This document shows positions 1 through 5,844 of a stretch of DNA of 8,315 nt, one piece after another (within the stretch, counting starts at the first letter, position 1; each line of letters opens with the position of its first letter). Source of the DNA: an uncultured Clostridia bacterium. GTDB taxonomy: Bacteria > Bacillota > Clostridia > Oscillospirales > Ruminococcaceae. The DNA lies in contig CANDLP010000085.1 of the NCBI GenBank assembly GCA_947385505.1, positions 1 to 8,315 on the forward strand, in the 5' to 3' direction. Position numbers and translations under genes: made by a program. The notes below the pieces were generated by a model. That model was not told the origin of the DNA. It searched no databases and worked only from the letters and a program-made list of their open reading frames with translations.

Positions 1-60
1 TGAATTGTCTAAAAATACGGTAAGGGCGGCGACTATTATTACCGAGCTTTCTTTTGGATA
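1..60 (-). pseudogene. In-frame continuation of the TetR gene beyond the stop
   Basis: Reading on the minus strand in the same frame as the TetR gene, the 20 codons after the TAA are open and encode YPKESSVIIV followed by AALTVFLDNS. This fits the TetR C-terminal domain, where an acidic-Gly turn is commonly followed by a Tyr-Pro pair and a hydrophobic helix. No start codon or ribosome site is seen for a separate gene. I read it as the remainder of the same gene. It runs off the left edge of the window. Confidence 0.65.
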
Positions 61-492
61 TTAAACCTTAATGGAACCTTCCTCAAGCCCCTGCTCCAGA
101 AGCACCGTAAGAACAGGGGCAAGCTCCTGCACTGCCACCTCCTTAAGCTTATTGTGAAGCGTCAGGTCGTCGCTTAAATGAAGGGTTATAATTAAATTGC
201 GGCGGCTGTCGGCGAAGTCTTTTTTCAGAACGCTTCGGAAAAGCTGCTTTATTCGCCCCAAGGCGGTCTGTTCGTAATTTATGCAGTCAAGATACTCCCT
301 TATGGCTCTTCGGAAACTGCGTTCTATAAGACGGTCCAGTATTTCGTCCTTGCTTTCAAAATAATAATAAATGCTTCCTTTTCCCACATTCGCCTCGCGG
401 GCTATTGACTCCACCGATATATCCTTAAAAGGCACTCTGCACATAAGTCTTTCAAGAGCGTCATATATAAGCTCACGCTTGTCCTGCTTCAT
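61..492 (-). CDS. TetR-family transcriptional regulator, cut short by an in-frame stop
   Basis: This is a DNA-binding repressor of the TetR/AcrR family. The N-terminal helix-turn-helix is clear: residues 25-48 contain ISVESIAREANVGKGSIYYY followed by FESKDE, the usual TetR signature. The rest is helical ligand-binding domain. The start is the ATG at 490-492, behind a purine-rich AAAGGA. At 143 residues it is well below the 180-200 usual for the family. The frame stops with TAA directly after EEGSIKV, and the next 20 codons to the window edge stay open and read like the expected next TetR helix. The gene therefore looks like a nonsense-mutated copy, or the stop is an assembly error. It diverges from the biosynthetic operon and is its likely regulator, because two matching palindromes precede that operon. 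Family assignment is firm; activity of the truncated protein is doubtful, since the missing C-terminal helices normally form the dimer. Confidence 0.9.
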   Translation of the reverse strand: MKQDKRELIYDALERLMCRVPFKDISVESIAREANVGKGSIYYYFESKDEILDRLIERSFRRAIREYLDCINYEQTALGRIKQLFRSVLKKDFADSRRNLIITLHLSDDLTLHNKLKEVAVQELAPVLTVLLEQGLEEGSIKV

Positions 493-564
493 TATCTGTT
501 GTCCTTTCTCCTTCTCTTTCCGAATAATTCACAGTTGAAATATGTTTTTTTTGTTCTTATTTGT

Positions 565-593
565 ATTGTATCACAAATTTGCGGTAATTTCAA
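565..593 (-). promoter_or_regulatory. Promoter of the TetR gene
   Basis: On the minus strand there is a -35 box TTGAAA (588-593), a 17-base spacer and a -10 box TACAAT (565-570). The -10 is preceded by TG plus one base, which makes it an extended -10. Transcription would start near 558, leaving a leader of about 65 bases before the ATG. The box quality and spacing are good for a sigma-A promoter. The palindromic operator lies about 60 bases upstream of this -35 and does not cover the promoter. Confidence 0.65.
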
Positions 594-613
594 CGTTTTG
601 TATAAAAACGCAC

Positions 614-642
614 TTGACCTTTGAAGATAAAAGTGCTAATAT
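614..642 (+). promoter_or_regulatory. Promoter of the hydrolase-condensation-carrier-ligase operon
   Basis: A -35 box TTGACC (614-619) is followed by a 17-base spacer and a -10 box TAATAT (637-642). TG at 634-635 makes it an extended -10. The predicted start of transcription is near 649, just ahead of the 17-base palindrome at 655-671. A repressor bound there would block RNA polymerase at the start point. The promoter is back to back with the TetR promoter, with the two -35 boxes about 20 bases apart. Confidence 0.7.
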
Positions 643-654
643 ATAGTTAAATTA

Positions 655-671
655 TTCGACCGTCGGTCGAA
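655..671. promoter_or_regulatory. TetR operator 1 (perfect palindrome)
   Basis: TTCGACCG-T-CGGTCGAA is a perfect 8-base inverted repeat around a single central base. Its length and symmetry suit a TetR dimer. It lies a few bases downstream of the predicted transcription start of the operon and before the ribosome site of the hydrolase. A near-identical copy precedes the condensation gene, and the only DNA-binding protein gene nearby is the divergent TetR gene. The pairing of regulator and site is inference; the palindrome is directly visible. Confidence 0.8.
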
Positions 672-675
672 AATC

Positions 676-688
676 AAAAAAGGGGGGG
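676..688 (+). promoter_or_regulatory. Homopolymeric ribosome binding site (A6G7) of the hydrolase
   Basis: Six A residues are followed directly by seven G residues, ending five bases before the ATG at 694. The G run supplies the Shine-Dalgarno pairing and supports this start. Two adjoining homopolymer runs in this position are unusual and could change in length by slippage, shifting the spacing to the start codon. That last point is inference. Confidence 0.55.
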
Positions 689-693
689 ATAAC

Positions 694-1656
694 ATGTTAC
701 CCGCTTTAATTGCAGCGGCCGCCGCGGGAGGAGTATTGGCGGCGGGAGCTTCGGCGTGTTTTATCGGCGCGAGGGTATTGTTTAACCGCGTTATTCCGCG
801 TCAAAAAGAGGTCCGCGTGGACGTAAGCGAAATGGCGGACGGAGAAAAATGGGAAGAGTACATAAAAATAATTCACCGGGAAAGGGATAAGCTGCTCCAA
901 AGGAAATCGGAACAGGTCACCGTAAGAACAAGGGACGGCCTTAACCTTTACGGAGATTATTTTCCTTCGGAAAAGCCCTCCGGCCGCACCGCCATATTGG
1001 TTCACGGCTACACAAGCTGCGGTATGAACGACTGCCCGGCTATGGCGGAGTATTTTCTTGAAAGAAACTGGAACGCTCTTATAGTTGACCAGAGAGCCCA
1101 TGGAAAGAGCGAGGGCGATTATGTGGGCTTTGGGATACTTGATAGGTTCGACTGTCTTAAGTGGATAGATTACGTAAGGGGACGTTCGGGAGCCGATGAG
1201 GAAATAGCGCTGTTCGGCGTTTCAATGGGAGCTTCTACCGTGCTTATGGCGAGCGGTCTGGAAAATTTTCCGAAAAATGTTAAGGCGGTAATCGCCGACT
1301 GCGCCTTTACTTCACCTTACGAGGTTTTTAAACACATTCTGAAAAGAGACTATCATCTGCCGCCCCACCCTATAATGGACATTAACGACAGACTTTGCCG
1401 CAAAAAAGCGGGATACGGATTCAGGGACTGTTCAACTCTTGACGCGGTAAAAAAAGGCGTATGCCCAATTCTGTTCATTCACGGGAAAGAGGATAAATTT
1501 GTGCCCGCTTATATGACGGAAGAAAACTACAAAGCCTGTACGGGAGAAAAAGAAATGTTTATCATGGAGAACGCGGGTCACGCGGCTTCCATGTATGAAA
1601 ACACCGAGCTTTATAAAGAAAAGGTTACGGAGTTTTTGGATAAATACTTCGATTGA
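694..1656 (+). CDS. Membrane-anchored alpha/beta-hydrolase
   Basis: This is a serine hydrolase of the alpha/beta-hydrolase fold (S33/'BAAT-like' lipase-esterase group), 320 residues, a normal length. Residues 4-30 are an Ala/Gly-rich hydrophobic segment without a lipoprotein box, probably a signal anchor; which side of the membrane the enzyme faces is not clear. The oxyanion-hole motif HGYTSCG starts at residue 104, the nucleophile elbow GVSMG gives Ser177, and GKEDKF gives the acid Asp267. NAGHA gives the catalytic His296. The catalytic set is complete. It is the first gene of the operon, behind operator 1. Possible roles are release of a fatty acid from lipid, release or breakdown of the acyl product, or editing of mis-loaded carrier protein. 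The sequence does not separate these. Fold is certain, substrate unknown. Confidence 0.9.
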   Translation: MLPALIAAAAAGGVLAAGASACFIGARVLFNRVIPRQKEVRVDVSEMADGEKWEEYIKIIHRERDKLLQRKSEQVTVRTRDGLNLYGDYFPSEKPSGRTAILVHGYTSCGMNDCPAMAEYFLERNWNALIVDQRAHGKSEGDYVGFGILDRFDCLKWIDYVRGRSGADEEIALFGVSMGASTVLMASGLENFPKNVKAVIADCAFTSPYEVFKHILKRDYHLPPHPIMDINDRLCRKKAGYGFRDCSTLDAVKKGVCPILFIHGKEDKFVPAYMTEENYKACTGEKEMFIMENAGHAASMYENTELYKEKVTEFLDKYFD

Positions 1657-1680
1657 GCGGCACCAATGCTCGCATAATTT
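1653..1680 (+). promoter_or_regulatory. Possible weak promoter for the condensation gene
   Basis: TTGAGC (1653-1658, overlapping the hydrolase stop) and TAATTT (1675-1680) are 16 bases apart. The match is poor. The reason to list it is that operator 2 begins a few bases downstream, the same geometry as at the first promoter. A second operator would make little sense here without a promoter to control. Confidence 0.3.
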
Positions 1681-1686
1681 TAAACA

Positions 1687-1709
1687 TTTTTCGACTGTCG
1701 GTCGAAAAA
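1687..1709. promoter_or_regulatory. TetR operator 2
   Basis: The core TTCGACTGTCGGTCGAA (1690-1706) differs from operator 1 by one base, which breaks one pair of the palindrome. Here the symmetry extends outward through runs of five T and five A, giving a 23-base site. It sits in the 73-base gap between the hydrolase and the condensation gene, ahead of the latter's ribosome site. The rest of the operon (condensation, carrier, ligase) could therefore be controlled separately from the hydrolase. Confidence 0.78.
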
Positions 1710-1729
1710 CACAGAAAGGTTGATGTAAA

Positions 1730-3139
1730 ATGAAAGAATTTACAATTAACGGCACGGTCATGAAATGCTATCCCCTGACTGCCGCGCAAAGACTTCATTT
1801 CTATACCATAAAATTTGCCAAACCGCAGGTATTAAACATAGGAACCGGACTTTACATCAAGCAGGACGTTGACTTTGACATACTTAAACAGTCGGTACAG
1901 GAAGCGATCGCCGACTTTGACTCAATGCGCCTTCGTTTTATACAGGACGAGGACGGCGCGGTATATCAATACGTTATCCCCTTTGACGAAAGAGAAATCG
2001 GATTTTTTGATTTTTCGGGCTGGAGCGAGAAAGACGCCCACGAGGAAATGACTAAATGGACGCATAAGCCTTTGGAACGCTTTAACTCGGCTATGAACCG
2101 CGTGGTTATGATAAAATATCCGGGCGGCTACAACGGCATATACCTTAAAGTGGATCATATGACGATGGATTCAAGCTCGATAATAGAGTTTAATAAAAGA
2201 GTATTGGAGCTGTACTGCGCCAAGGCTTACAATTATCCGCAGCCCAAGCCGCTCCAATCTTATATAAAAGCCGTTGAACACGATCTGGAATATGAAAAAA
2301 AGAATAACCCTTCCCATATAAAAGACGAGGAATTCTGGAAATTACAGATAGAGGGCGACGAACCCATGTATACCGATTTTACCGGACCGGGAAGGCTGAT
2401 CACCCAGCGCCGCGAAAGCGGAAATCCCGAACTCAGAAGCGCGGTAATTACTTCGAACACTCTCGACGCCGCCATTTCCGTTTATCATCTGGAAGCGGAG
2501 CCTTCCGCAAGACTGCTGGACTTCTGTGCGGAAAATAAGGTTTCAATGGCGAGCCTTTTGCTTATGGGACTTCGCACCGTGCTTTCAAAATTCAACAACG
2601 ACGAAAAGGACGTTTCGGTAAAAACGAACGTAGCGCGCCGAGGCACTCTTCTTGAAAAGCACAGCGGCGGCACAAGAATACACTTTTTCCCTCTGCGCAC
2701 AATCCTTGAACCTGAACAGACCTTTATTGACGGCATAAGAACCATTCAGGCGGAGCAGAATAAGATATTCCGCCACGCGAACTACGACCCGATAGAGCTT
2801 ACGATGAAACGCGCGAAATACCGCAAATTTACTCCCGGCGCCAGCTATGAGAGTATTTCGCTCACCTATCAGCCGCTTACCCTGCGGGAAAAGAACACCG
2901 AAATGCCCGATATAGACTACAAGACTTTCTGGTATTCCAACGGGGTTGCGGCTCAGCCGCTCTATCTTACCGTAATGCACCGTCCGGAGGACAACGGACT
3001 GAACTTTAACTTTGAGTACAAAAAAGATGTGGTAAGCGACAGCGAGATGGAATTTTTATATTACTACTACTGCCGCGTTCTGTTCAGAGGGATCGAGGAT
3101 AAATCAAGATCTATCGGACAGATACTTGAAATGATATAA
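1730..3139 (+). CDS. Stand-alone condensation-domain acyltransferase
   Basis: This 469-residue protein has the length and layout of a single NRPS condensation domain or a related acyltransferase (PapA, wax-ester or alcohol acyltransferase group). The opening YPLTAAQRLHFYT (residues 14-26) matches the first condensation motif (P-L-T/S-x-x-Q). The active-site motif, HHxxxDG in typical members, reads DHMTMDS at residues 142-148. The second, catalytic His (His143) and the structural Asp (Asp147) are kept, while the first His is Asp and the Gly is Ser. VSVKTNVARRG further on corresponds to the conserved strand before the second half. Beside a carrier protein and an acyl ligase, it would transfer the carrier-bound acyl group to a free amine or alcohol. 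AGAAAGG at 1713-1719 supports the start. Family good, acceptor unknown. Confidence 0.85.
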   Translation: MKEFTINGTVMKCYPLTAAQRLHFYTIKFAKPQVLNIGTGLYIKQDVDFDILKQSVQEAIADFDSMRLRFIQDEDGAVYQYVIPFDEREIGFFDFSGWSEKDAHEEMTKWTHKPLERFNSAMNRVVMIKYPGGYNGIYLKVDHMTMDSSSIIEFNKRVLELYCAKAYNYPQPKPLQSYIKAVEHDLEYEKKNNPSHIKDEEFWKLQIEGDEPMYTDFTGPGRLITQRRESGNPELRSAVITSNTLDAAISVYHLEAEPSARLLDFCAENKVSMASLLLMGLRTVLSKFNNDEKDVSVKTNVARRGTLLEKHSGGTRIHFFPLRTILEPEQTFIDGIRTIQAEQNKIFRHANYDPIELTMKRAKYRKFTPGASYESISLTYQPLTLREKNTEMPDIDYKTFWYSNGVAAQPLYLTVMHRPEDNGLNFNFEYKKDVVSDSEMEFLYYYYCRVLFRGIEDKSRSIGQILEMI

Positions 3140-3187
3140 TAAAATTAAAAAAACAAAAAAACAAATCAGGAAAGGCGGATCAGCAAT

Positions 3188-3421
3188 ATGTTTGAAGAGC
3201 TTAAAGAAATGATGTGCAATTATATAGAGGTCGATCCCGAAACAATAACGCCCGAATCGGAGTTTATAAACGATCTCGGCTTTAATTCCTTTGATTTTAT
3301 GTGCCTTCTCGGCGAGATCGAAGAAAAATACAACATTCATGTTGACGAAGAGGAAATAATGGGGCTTTCCACCGTAAAAGACGCTATTAAATATATAGAG
3401 AAGCTGAGAAAGGAACATTGA
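3188..3421 (+). CDS. Acyl/peptidyl carrier protein
   Basis: This is a 77-residue discrete carrier protein that holds the activated acyl group on a 4'-phosphopantetheine arm. The attachment motif reads DLGFNSFDF at residues 29-37, with Ser34 as the attachment site. It differs from the usual D-S-L at both neighbours (Asn before, Phe after). The short acidic four-helix pattern, with helix 1 at 2-14, helix 2 from Ser34 and the helix-4 stretch STVKDAIKYIEKL, is typical. It lies 48 bases after the condensation gene, behind AGGAAAGGCGG, and 4 bases before the ligase start, so it is co-translated with the ligase. No phosphopantetheinyl transferase is encoded in the window, so the modifying enzyme must come from elsewhere in the genome. 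Confidence 0.9.
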   Translation: MFEELKEMMCNYIEVDPETITPESEFINDLGFNSFDFMCLLGEIEEKYNIHVDEEEIMGLSTVKDAIKYIEKLRKEH

Positions 3422-3425
3422 CAAT

Positions 3426-4964
3426 ATGAAAACACTGTTTGATCTGGTAAAAACGGCGCGGGATAAGTTTGAAAACAACATTTTTATAAAAGAAAAAACG
3501 GCTTCCGGCATAAACGAAATCACCTTCGGCGAATTTTACTCGGGCGCCCTTAAAATAGCCGCCTTTTTAAAGGACAGCTTCGGAAAAAGGGTGCACTCGG
3601 CGGTGATCGGCCCCACAAGCGGATATTATCTTATGAGCCATATAGGCGCTATGTGCGGAGGAAACGTAGGGATCCCGATAGACGCGCTTTTGTCCGTAAA
3701 CGATATATGCGAGCTGCTCACAAGATCGGACGCGGACGTGCTGTTCTATGACAAAAGGTATGAACAGGCGATTCCCGTCATACAAGAGGCCTGTCCCTCG
3801 ATGAAAATGTTTGTGGCGCTTTCGGGAGAAACAGAAAACGGTCTTACCGTAGGAGCGGCCCTTGAAAAATACGAGCCTTTGATTATGTCGGAAGAAGAGC
3901 TTCCCGACGAAAACACATTGGCGGCGATACTGTTTACATCGGGTACCACGGGGAAAGCAAAGGGAGTTATGCTTTCCCACGGAAACTTTATGGACAATGC
4001 CTTTTGCTGTGACAATGAAAGCACCGAAGAGGACGTTTTGCTGACAATGCTGCCTATCCATCACGTATACTGCTTTACCTGCGATATCCTCTTGTCATTG
4101 CGTTACGGCACCGCCGTATGCGTAAACGATTCGCTTATGAAGGTCGCGCAGAATTTAAAGCTTTTCGCCCCCACAATAATACTGATGGTGCCGATGATAG
4201 CGGCAACCATATGCAAGCAGATAAAAAATGCCGCCAAAGCAAATCCCGATATTCCCATACAAGCCATTGCCAACAGCGTTTTCGGAGGCAGACTGAAAAC
4301 AATTTACAGCGGCGGCGCTTATTTAAGCCCTGAGCTTATTTCGGAATATGAAAGCTTCGGCATAACAATAGCGCAAGGCTACGGAATGACCGAATGTTCC
4401 CCCCGTATAACCTCCGGAGACCTGTCCCGCAAGTCAAACGGCGACGTGGGAAAAATAGTGCGGGGCTGTGAGGTAAGGATAGTTGACGGCGAGATAACGG
4501 TAAAAAGCCCTTCGGTAATGCAGGGGTATTACAAGGACGAGAAGGAAACCGAAGAAACCATTAAGGACGGCTGGCTGTACACGGGCGACTTAGGATATAC
4601 CGACGAATACGGCCGTCTTTACATAACGGGAAGAAAGAAAAACCTTATAATTCTCTCCAACGGCGAAAATGTTTCCCCCGAAGAGCTGGAAAACAAGGCG
4701 GAAGCCGCTCAGATCGCTCAGGAACTGCTTGTATATCCTGAAGACGAGATATTGACTTTAGAGCTGTTTTTGGGCGGAGAGCTTTACAAGGACAAAACAG
4801 CTGAAGAAGCGGCGGCGGAGATAAAGAAAAAAGTTGCCGAAATAAATAAGACCTTGCCTTCCTCAAAAAATATCCGCAGGATCAGGATAAGAAAAGAGGA
4901 GTTTGAGAAAACCACCTCAAGAAAAATAAAGCGAAATCAAAGCAAACAAGGGGACATTATATAA
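3426..4964 (+). CDS. Acyl-adenylating ligase (fatty acid-CoA/ACP ligase family)
   Basis: This is a class I adenylate-forming enzyme, 512 residues. It activates a carboxylic acid with ATP to the acyl-AMP and here presumably loads it on the adjacent carrier protein. All core motifs are present. The phosphate loop TSGTTGKAKG is at 171-180, YGMTE at 319-323 and TGD at 386-388. GRKKNLIILSNGENVSPEELE starts at 402, and the C-terminal TTSRKIKR holds the catalytic Lys500. The overall look (LPIHHVYCF, GWLYTGDLGY) is of fatty- or aryl-acid ligases rather than amino-acid adenylation domains. The start ATG lies 4 bases after the carrier stop. The C-terminal domain is somewhat compact, but no key residue is missing. 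The gene ends the operon; repeat copy 1 begins 3 bases after its stop. Chain length of the acid cannot be told from sequence by eye. Confidence 0.92.
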   Translation: MKTLFDLVKTARDKFENNIFIKEKTASGINEITFGEFYSGALKIAAFLKDSFGKRVHSAVIGPTSGYYLMSHIGAMCGGNVGIPIDALLSVNDICELLTRSDADVLFYDKRYEQAIPVIQEACPSMKMFVALSGETENGLTVGAALEKYEPLIMSEEELPDENTLAAILFTSGTTGKAKGVMLSHGNFMDNAFCCDNESTEEDVLLTMLPIHHVYCFTCDILLSLRYGTAVCVNDSLMKVAQNLKLFAPTIILMVPMIAATICKQIKNAAKANPDIPIQAIANSVFGGRLKTIYSGGAYLSPELISEYESFGITIAQGYGMTECSPRITSGDLSRKSNGDVGKIVRGCEVRIVDGEITVKSPSVMQGYYKDEKETEETIKDGWLYTGDLGYTDEYGRLYITGRKKNLIILSNGENVSPEELENKAEAAQIAQELLVYPEDEILTLELFLGGELYKDKTAEEAAAEIKKKVAEINKTLPSSKNIRRIRIRKEEFEKTTSRKIKRNQSKQGDII

Positions 4965-4966
4965 AT

Positions 4967-5087
4967 TATAGCAATCCAAGAAAAGAATAAATAGCGGCGA
5001 AGCCGCACCTGTTTTTTTCGCTTCCTTTTTGGACACCAAAAAGGAAGTGGGATCCGGGGCAAAGCCCCGAATGCTCAACGTAATAAT
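4967..5087 (+). repeat. Three-hairpin interspersed repeat, copy 1
   Basis: This 121-bp element begins TATAGCAATCC, 3 bases after the ligase stop. It contains three hairpins: GCGGC-GAA-GCCGC (4994-5006), a perfect 12-bp stem CTTCCTTTTTGG/CCAAAAAGGAAG (5021-5047), and CGGGGC-AAA-GCCCCG (5055-5069). It ends near CGTAATAA. Two further copies occur in inverted orientation at 6612-6732 and 7553-7674. Seven T residues follow the first hairpin after a short gap, so it may end transcription of the biosynthetic operon. It encodes no protein. It is probably a short mobile or REP-like element. Confidence 0.85.
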
Positions 5088-5120
5088 ATAAAAGCTTACT
5101 GATTAACAAGTTGAGTGTTA

Positions 5121-5185
5121 TACTAATCCCATTTTGAACTGTGGGTATTACGTCAGTTCAAAATGGGATTGGTATTATTCTTTTT
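5121..5185 (+). terminator. Strong intrinsic terminator of the biosynthetic operon
   Basis: TACTAATCCCATTTTGAACT (5121-5140) pairs with 5155-5174 over 20 bp with a single G-U pair. The loop is 14 bases, and a U-rich tail ending in five T follows (5175-5185). There is no coding sequence around it. The stem is unusually long for a terminator, so it could also be the body of a small inverted-repeat element. Confidence 0.7.
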
Positions 5186-5187
5186 GC

Positions 5188-5199
5188 GGATTGCTATAA
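5188..5199. repeat. Solo terminal sequence matching the repeat end
   Basis: GGATTGCTATAA is the exact reverse complement of TTATAGCAATCC at 4966-4977, where repeat copy 1 starts. The same GGATTGCTATA also closes copies 2 and 3. Together the two sites bracket 4966-5199 as 12-bp terminal inverted repeats. This suggests that the larger mobile unit here is about 234 bp and holds both copy 1 and the 5121-5185 hairpin. That interpretation is inference. Confidence 0.6.
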
Positions 5200-5257
5200 A
5201 TAAATCAATAGCAGGCTTTCTGTTTAAAACACACGGAAAGCCTGCTATTGATTTATT
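5199..5257 (-). terminator. Long perfect hairpin downstream of the minus-strand genes
   Basis: AATAAATCAATAGCAGGCTTTC (5199-5220) is matched perfectly by 5236-5257, 22 bp. Three more pairs, one of them G-U, extend inward and leave a 9-base loop. On the minus strand it lies about 40 bases after the stop of the gene at 5296-5805, and its foot is A/T-rich and leads into TTTATAG. It is probably the terminator for that gene set. A proper U tract is weak, so another role such as protection of the 3' end is possible. Confidence 0.55.
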
Positions 5258-5295
5258 GGTGAGAGATAAAGAAAAAAGAGATAGTCATAAAAATG

Positions 5296-5805
5296 TCAGA
5301 CCGTTACCGAAAACTTAATTTCGGTATTTGCGGGAACGGTTTTACCTGTTTTCGTATAAGTTACGGGAGAATCAGAAGCGCCCTTAATTTGCTCGGCGTC
5401 GGTATGTTCGGCGCTAAGTTCAATTTTAGGATCGGCGCCGTCCGAATCGGTTTCCTCCCCGATTTCGGAAGAATTTTCGGGAACAGATGTGGAAACTGGA
5501 GGCTTGCTTGCTTCTTCCAGTCTTTCTTCGGTTTCCGTGTGGTTTTCCTTGATGCGCTCCGCAAGTTCTTCCCGTTCGAGACGTTCCTTTTCCTTGGCTT
5601 CAACCGCCTCCTGCTTCAAGGCTTCGTCTGCCTTTGCCTTATATTCCCATGCGTTCTCGTTAAAGTCTTCCACATATCCCATAGCCCTTTTCATAGTGGA
5701 CTCATCGCCTCTTGCGCGGGCTTCCTTATACACCTTCAAGGGGGTTCGTATCACGTTCATAGTGACGTTTGCCCCGATAAGATTTCCTGCGGTTTTAGCT
5801 ATCAT
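5296..5805 (-). CDS. Hypothetical charged protein, 169 residues
   Basis: I do not recognise a family. The first 25 residues are mildly hydrophobic (MIAKTAGNLI, GANVTMNVI) but lack the Lys-start and long core of a Sec signal. Residues 50-100 are very rich in Glu, Lys and Ala and should form a long helix or coiled coil. Residues 100-145 are acidic and disordered-looking, and the tail (TYTKTGKTVP) is beta-like. There is no cysteine. The start ATG (5803-5805) follows AAAGAAAGGCAG at good spacing. The gene lies 39 bases after the stop of the 235-residue gene upstream, so the two are co-transcribed. The opposite strand has an open frame of similar length, but it is Phe/Cys-rich and lacks this context. 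Confidence 0.72.
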   Translation of the reverse strand: MIAKTAGNLIGANVTMNVIRTPLKVYKEARARGDESTMKRAMGYVEDFNENAWEYKAKADEALKQEAVEAKEKERLEREELAERIKENHTETEERLEEASKPPVSTSVPENSSEIGEETDSDGADPKIELSAEHTDAEQIKGASDSPVTYTKTGKTVPANTEIKFSVTV

Positions 5806-5844
5806 ATTACATCTGCCTTTCTTTCATATATTGGGAAACTATAA

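Noticed and set aside
61..63. Idea that TAA is recoded as a sense codon
   Set aside because: TAA serves as the normal stop of the condensation and ligase genes and of others here, so a local nonsense change or a sequencing error is simpler.
706..1101. Minus-strand open frame of 131 codons within the hydrolase gene
   Set aside because: It lies wholly inside a gene with a complete catalytic set on the other strand and shows no motif of its own.
5293..5844. Plus-strand open frame of 183 codons opposite the 169-residue gene
   Set aside because: It is rich in Phe, Cys and Gly without a recognisable fold, lacks a convincing ribosome site and mirrors the minus-strand gene, which has good spacing and operon context.
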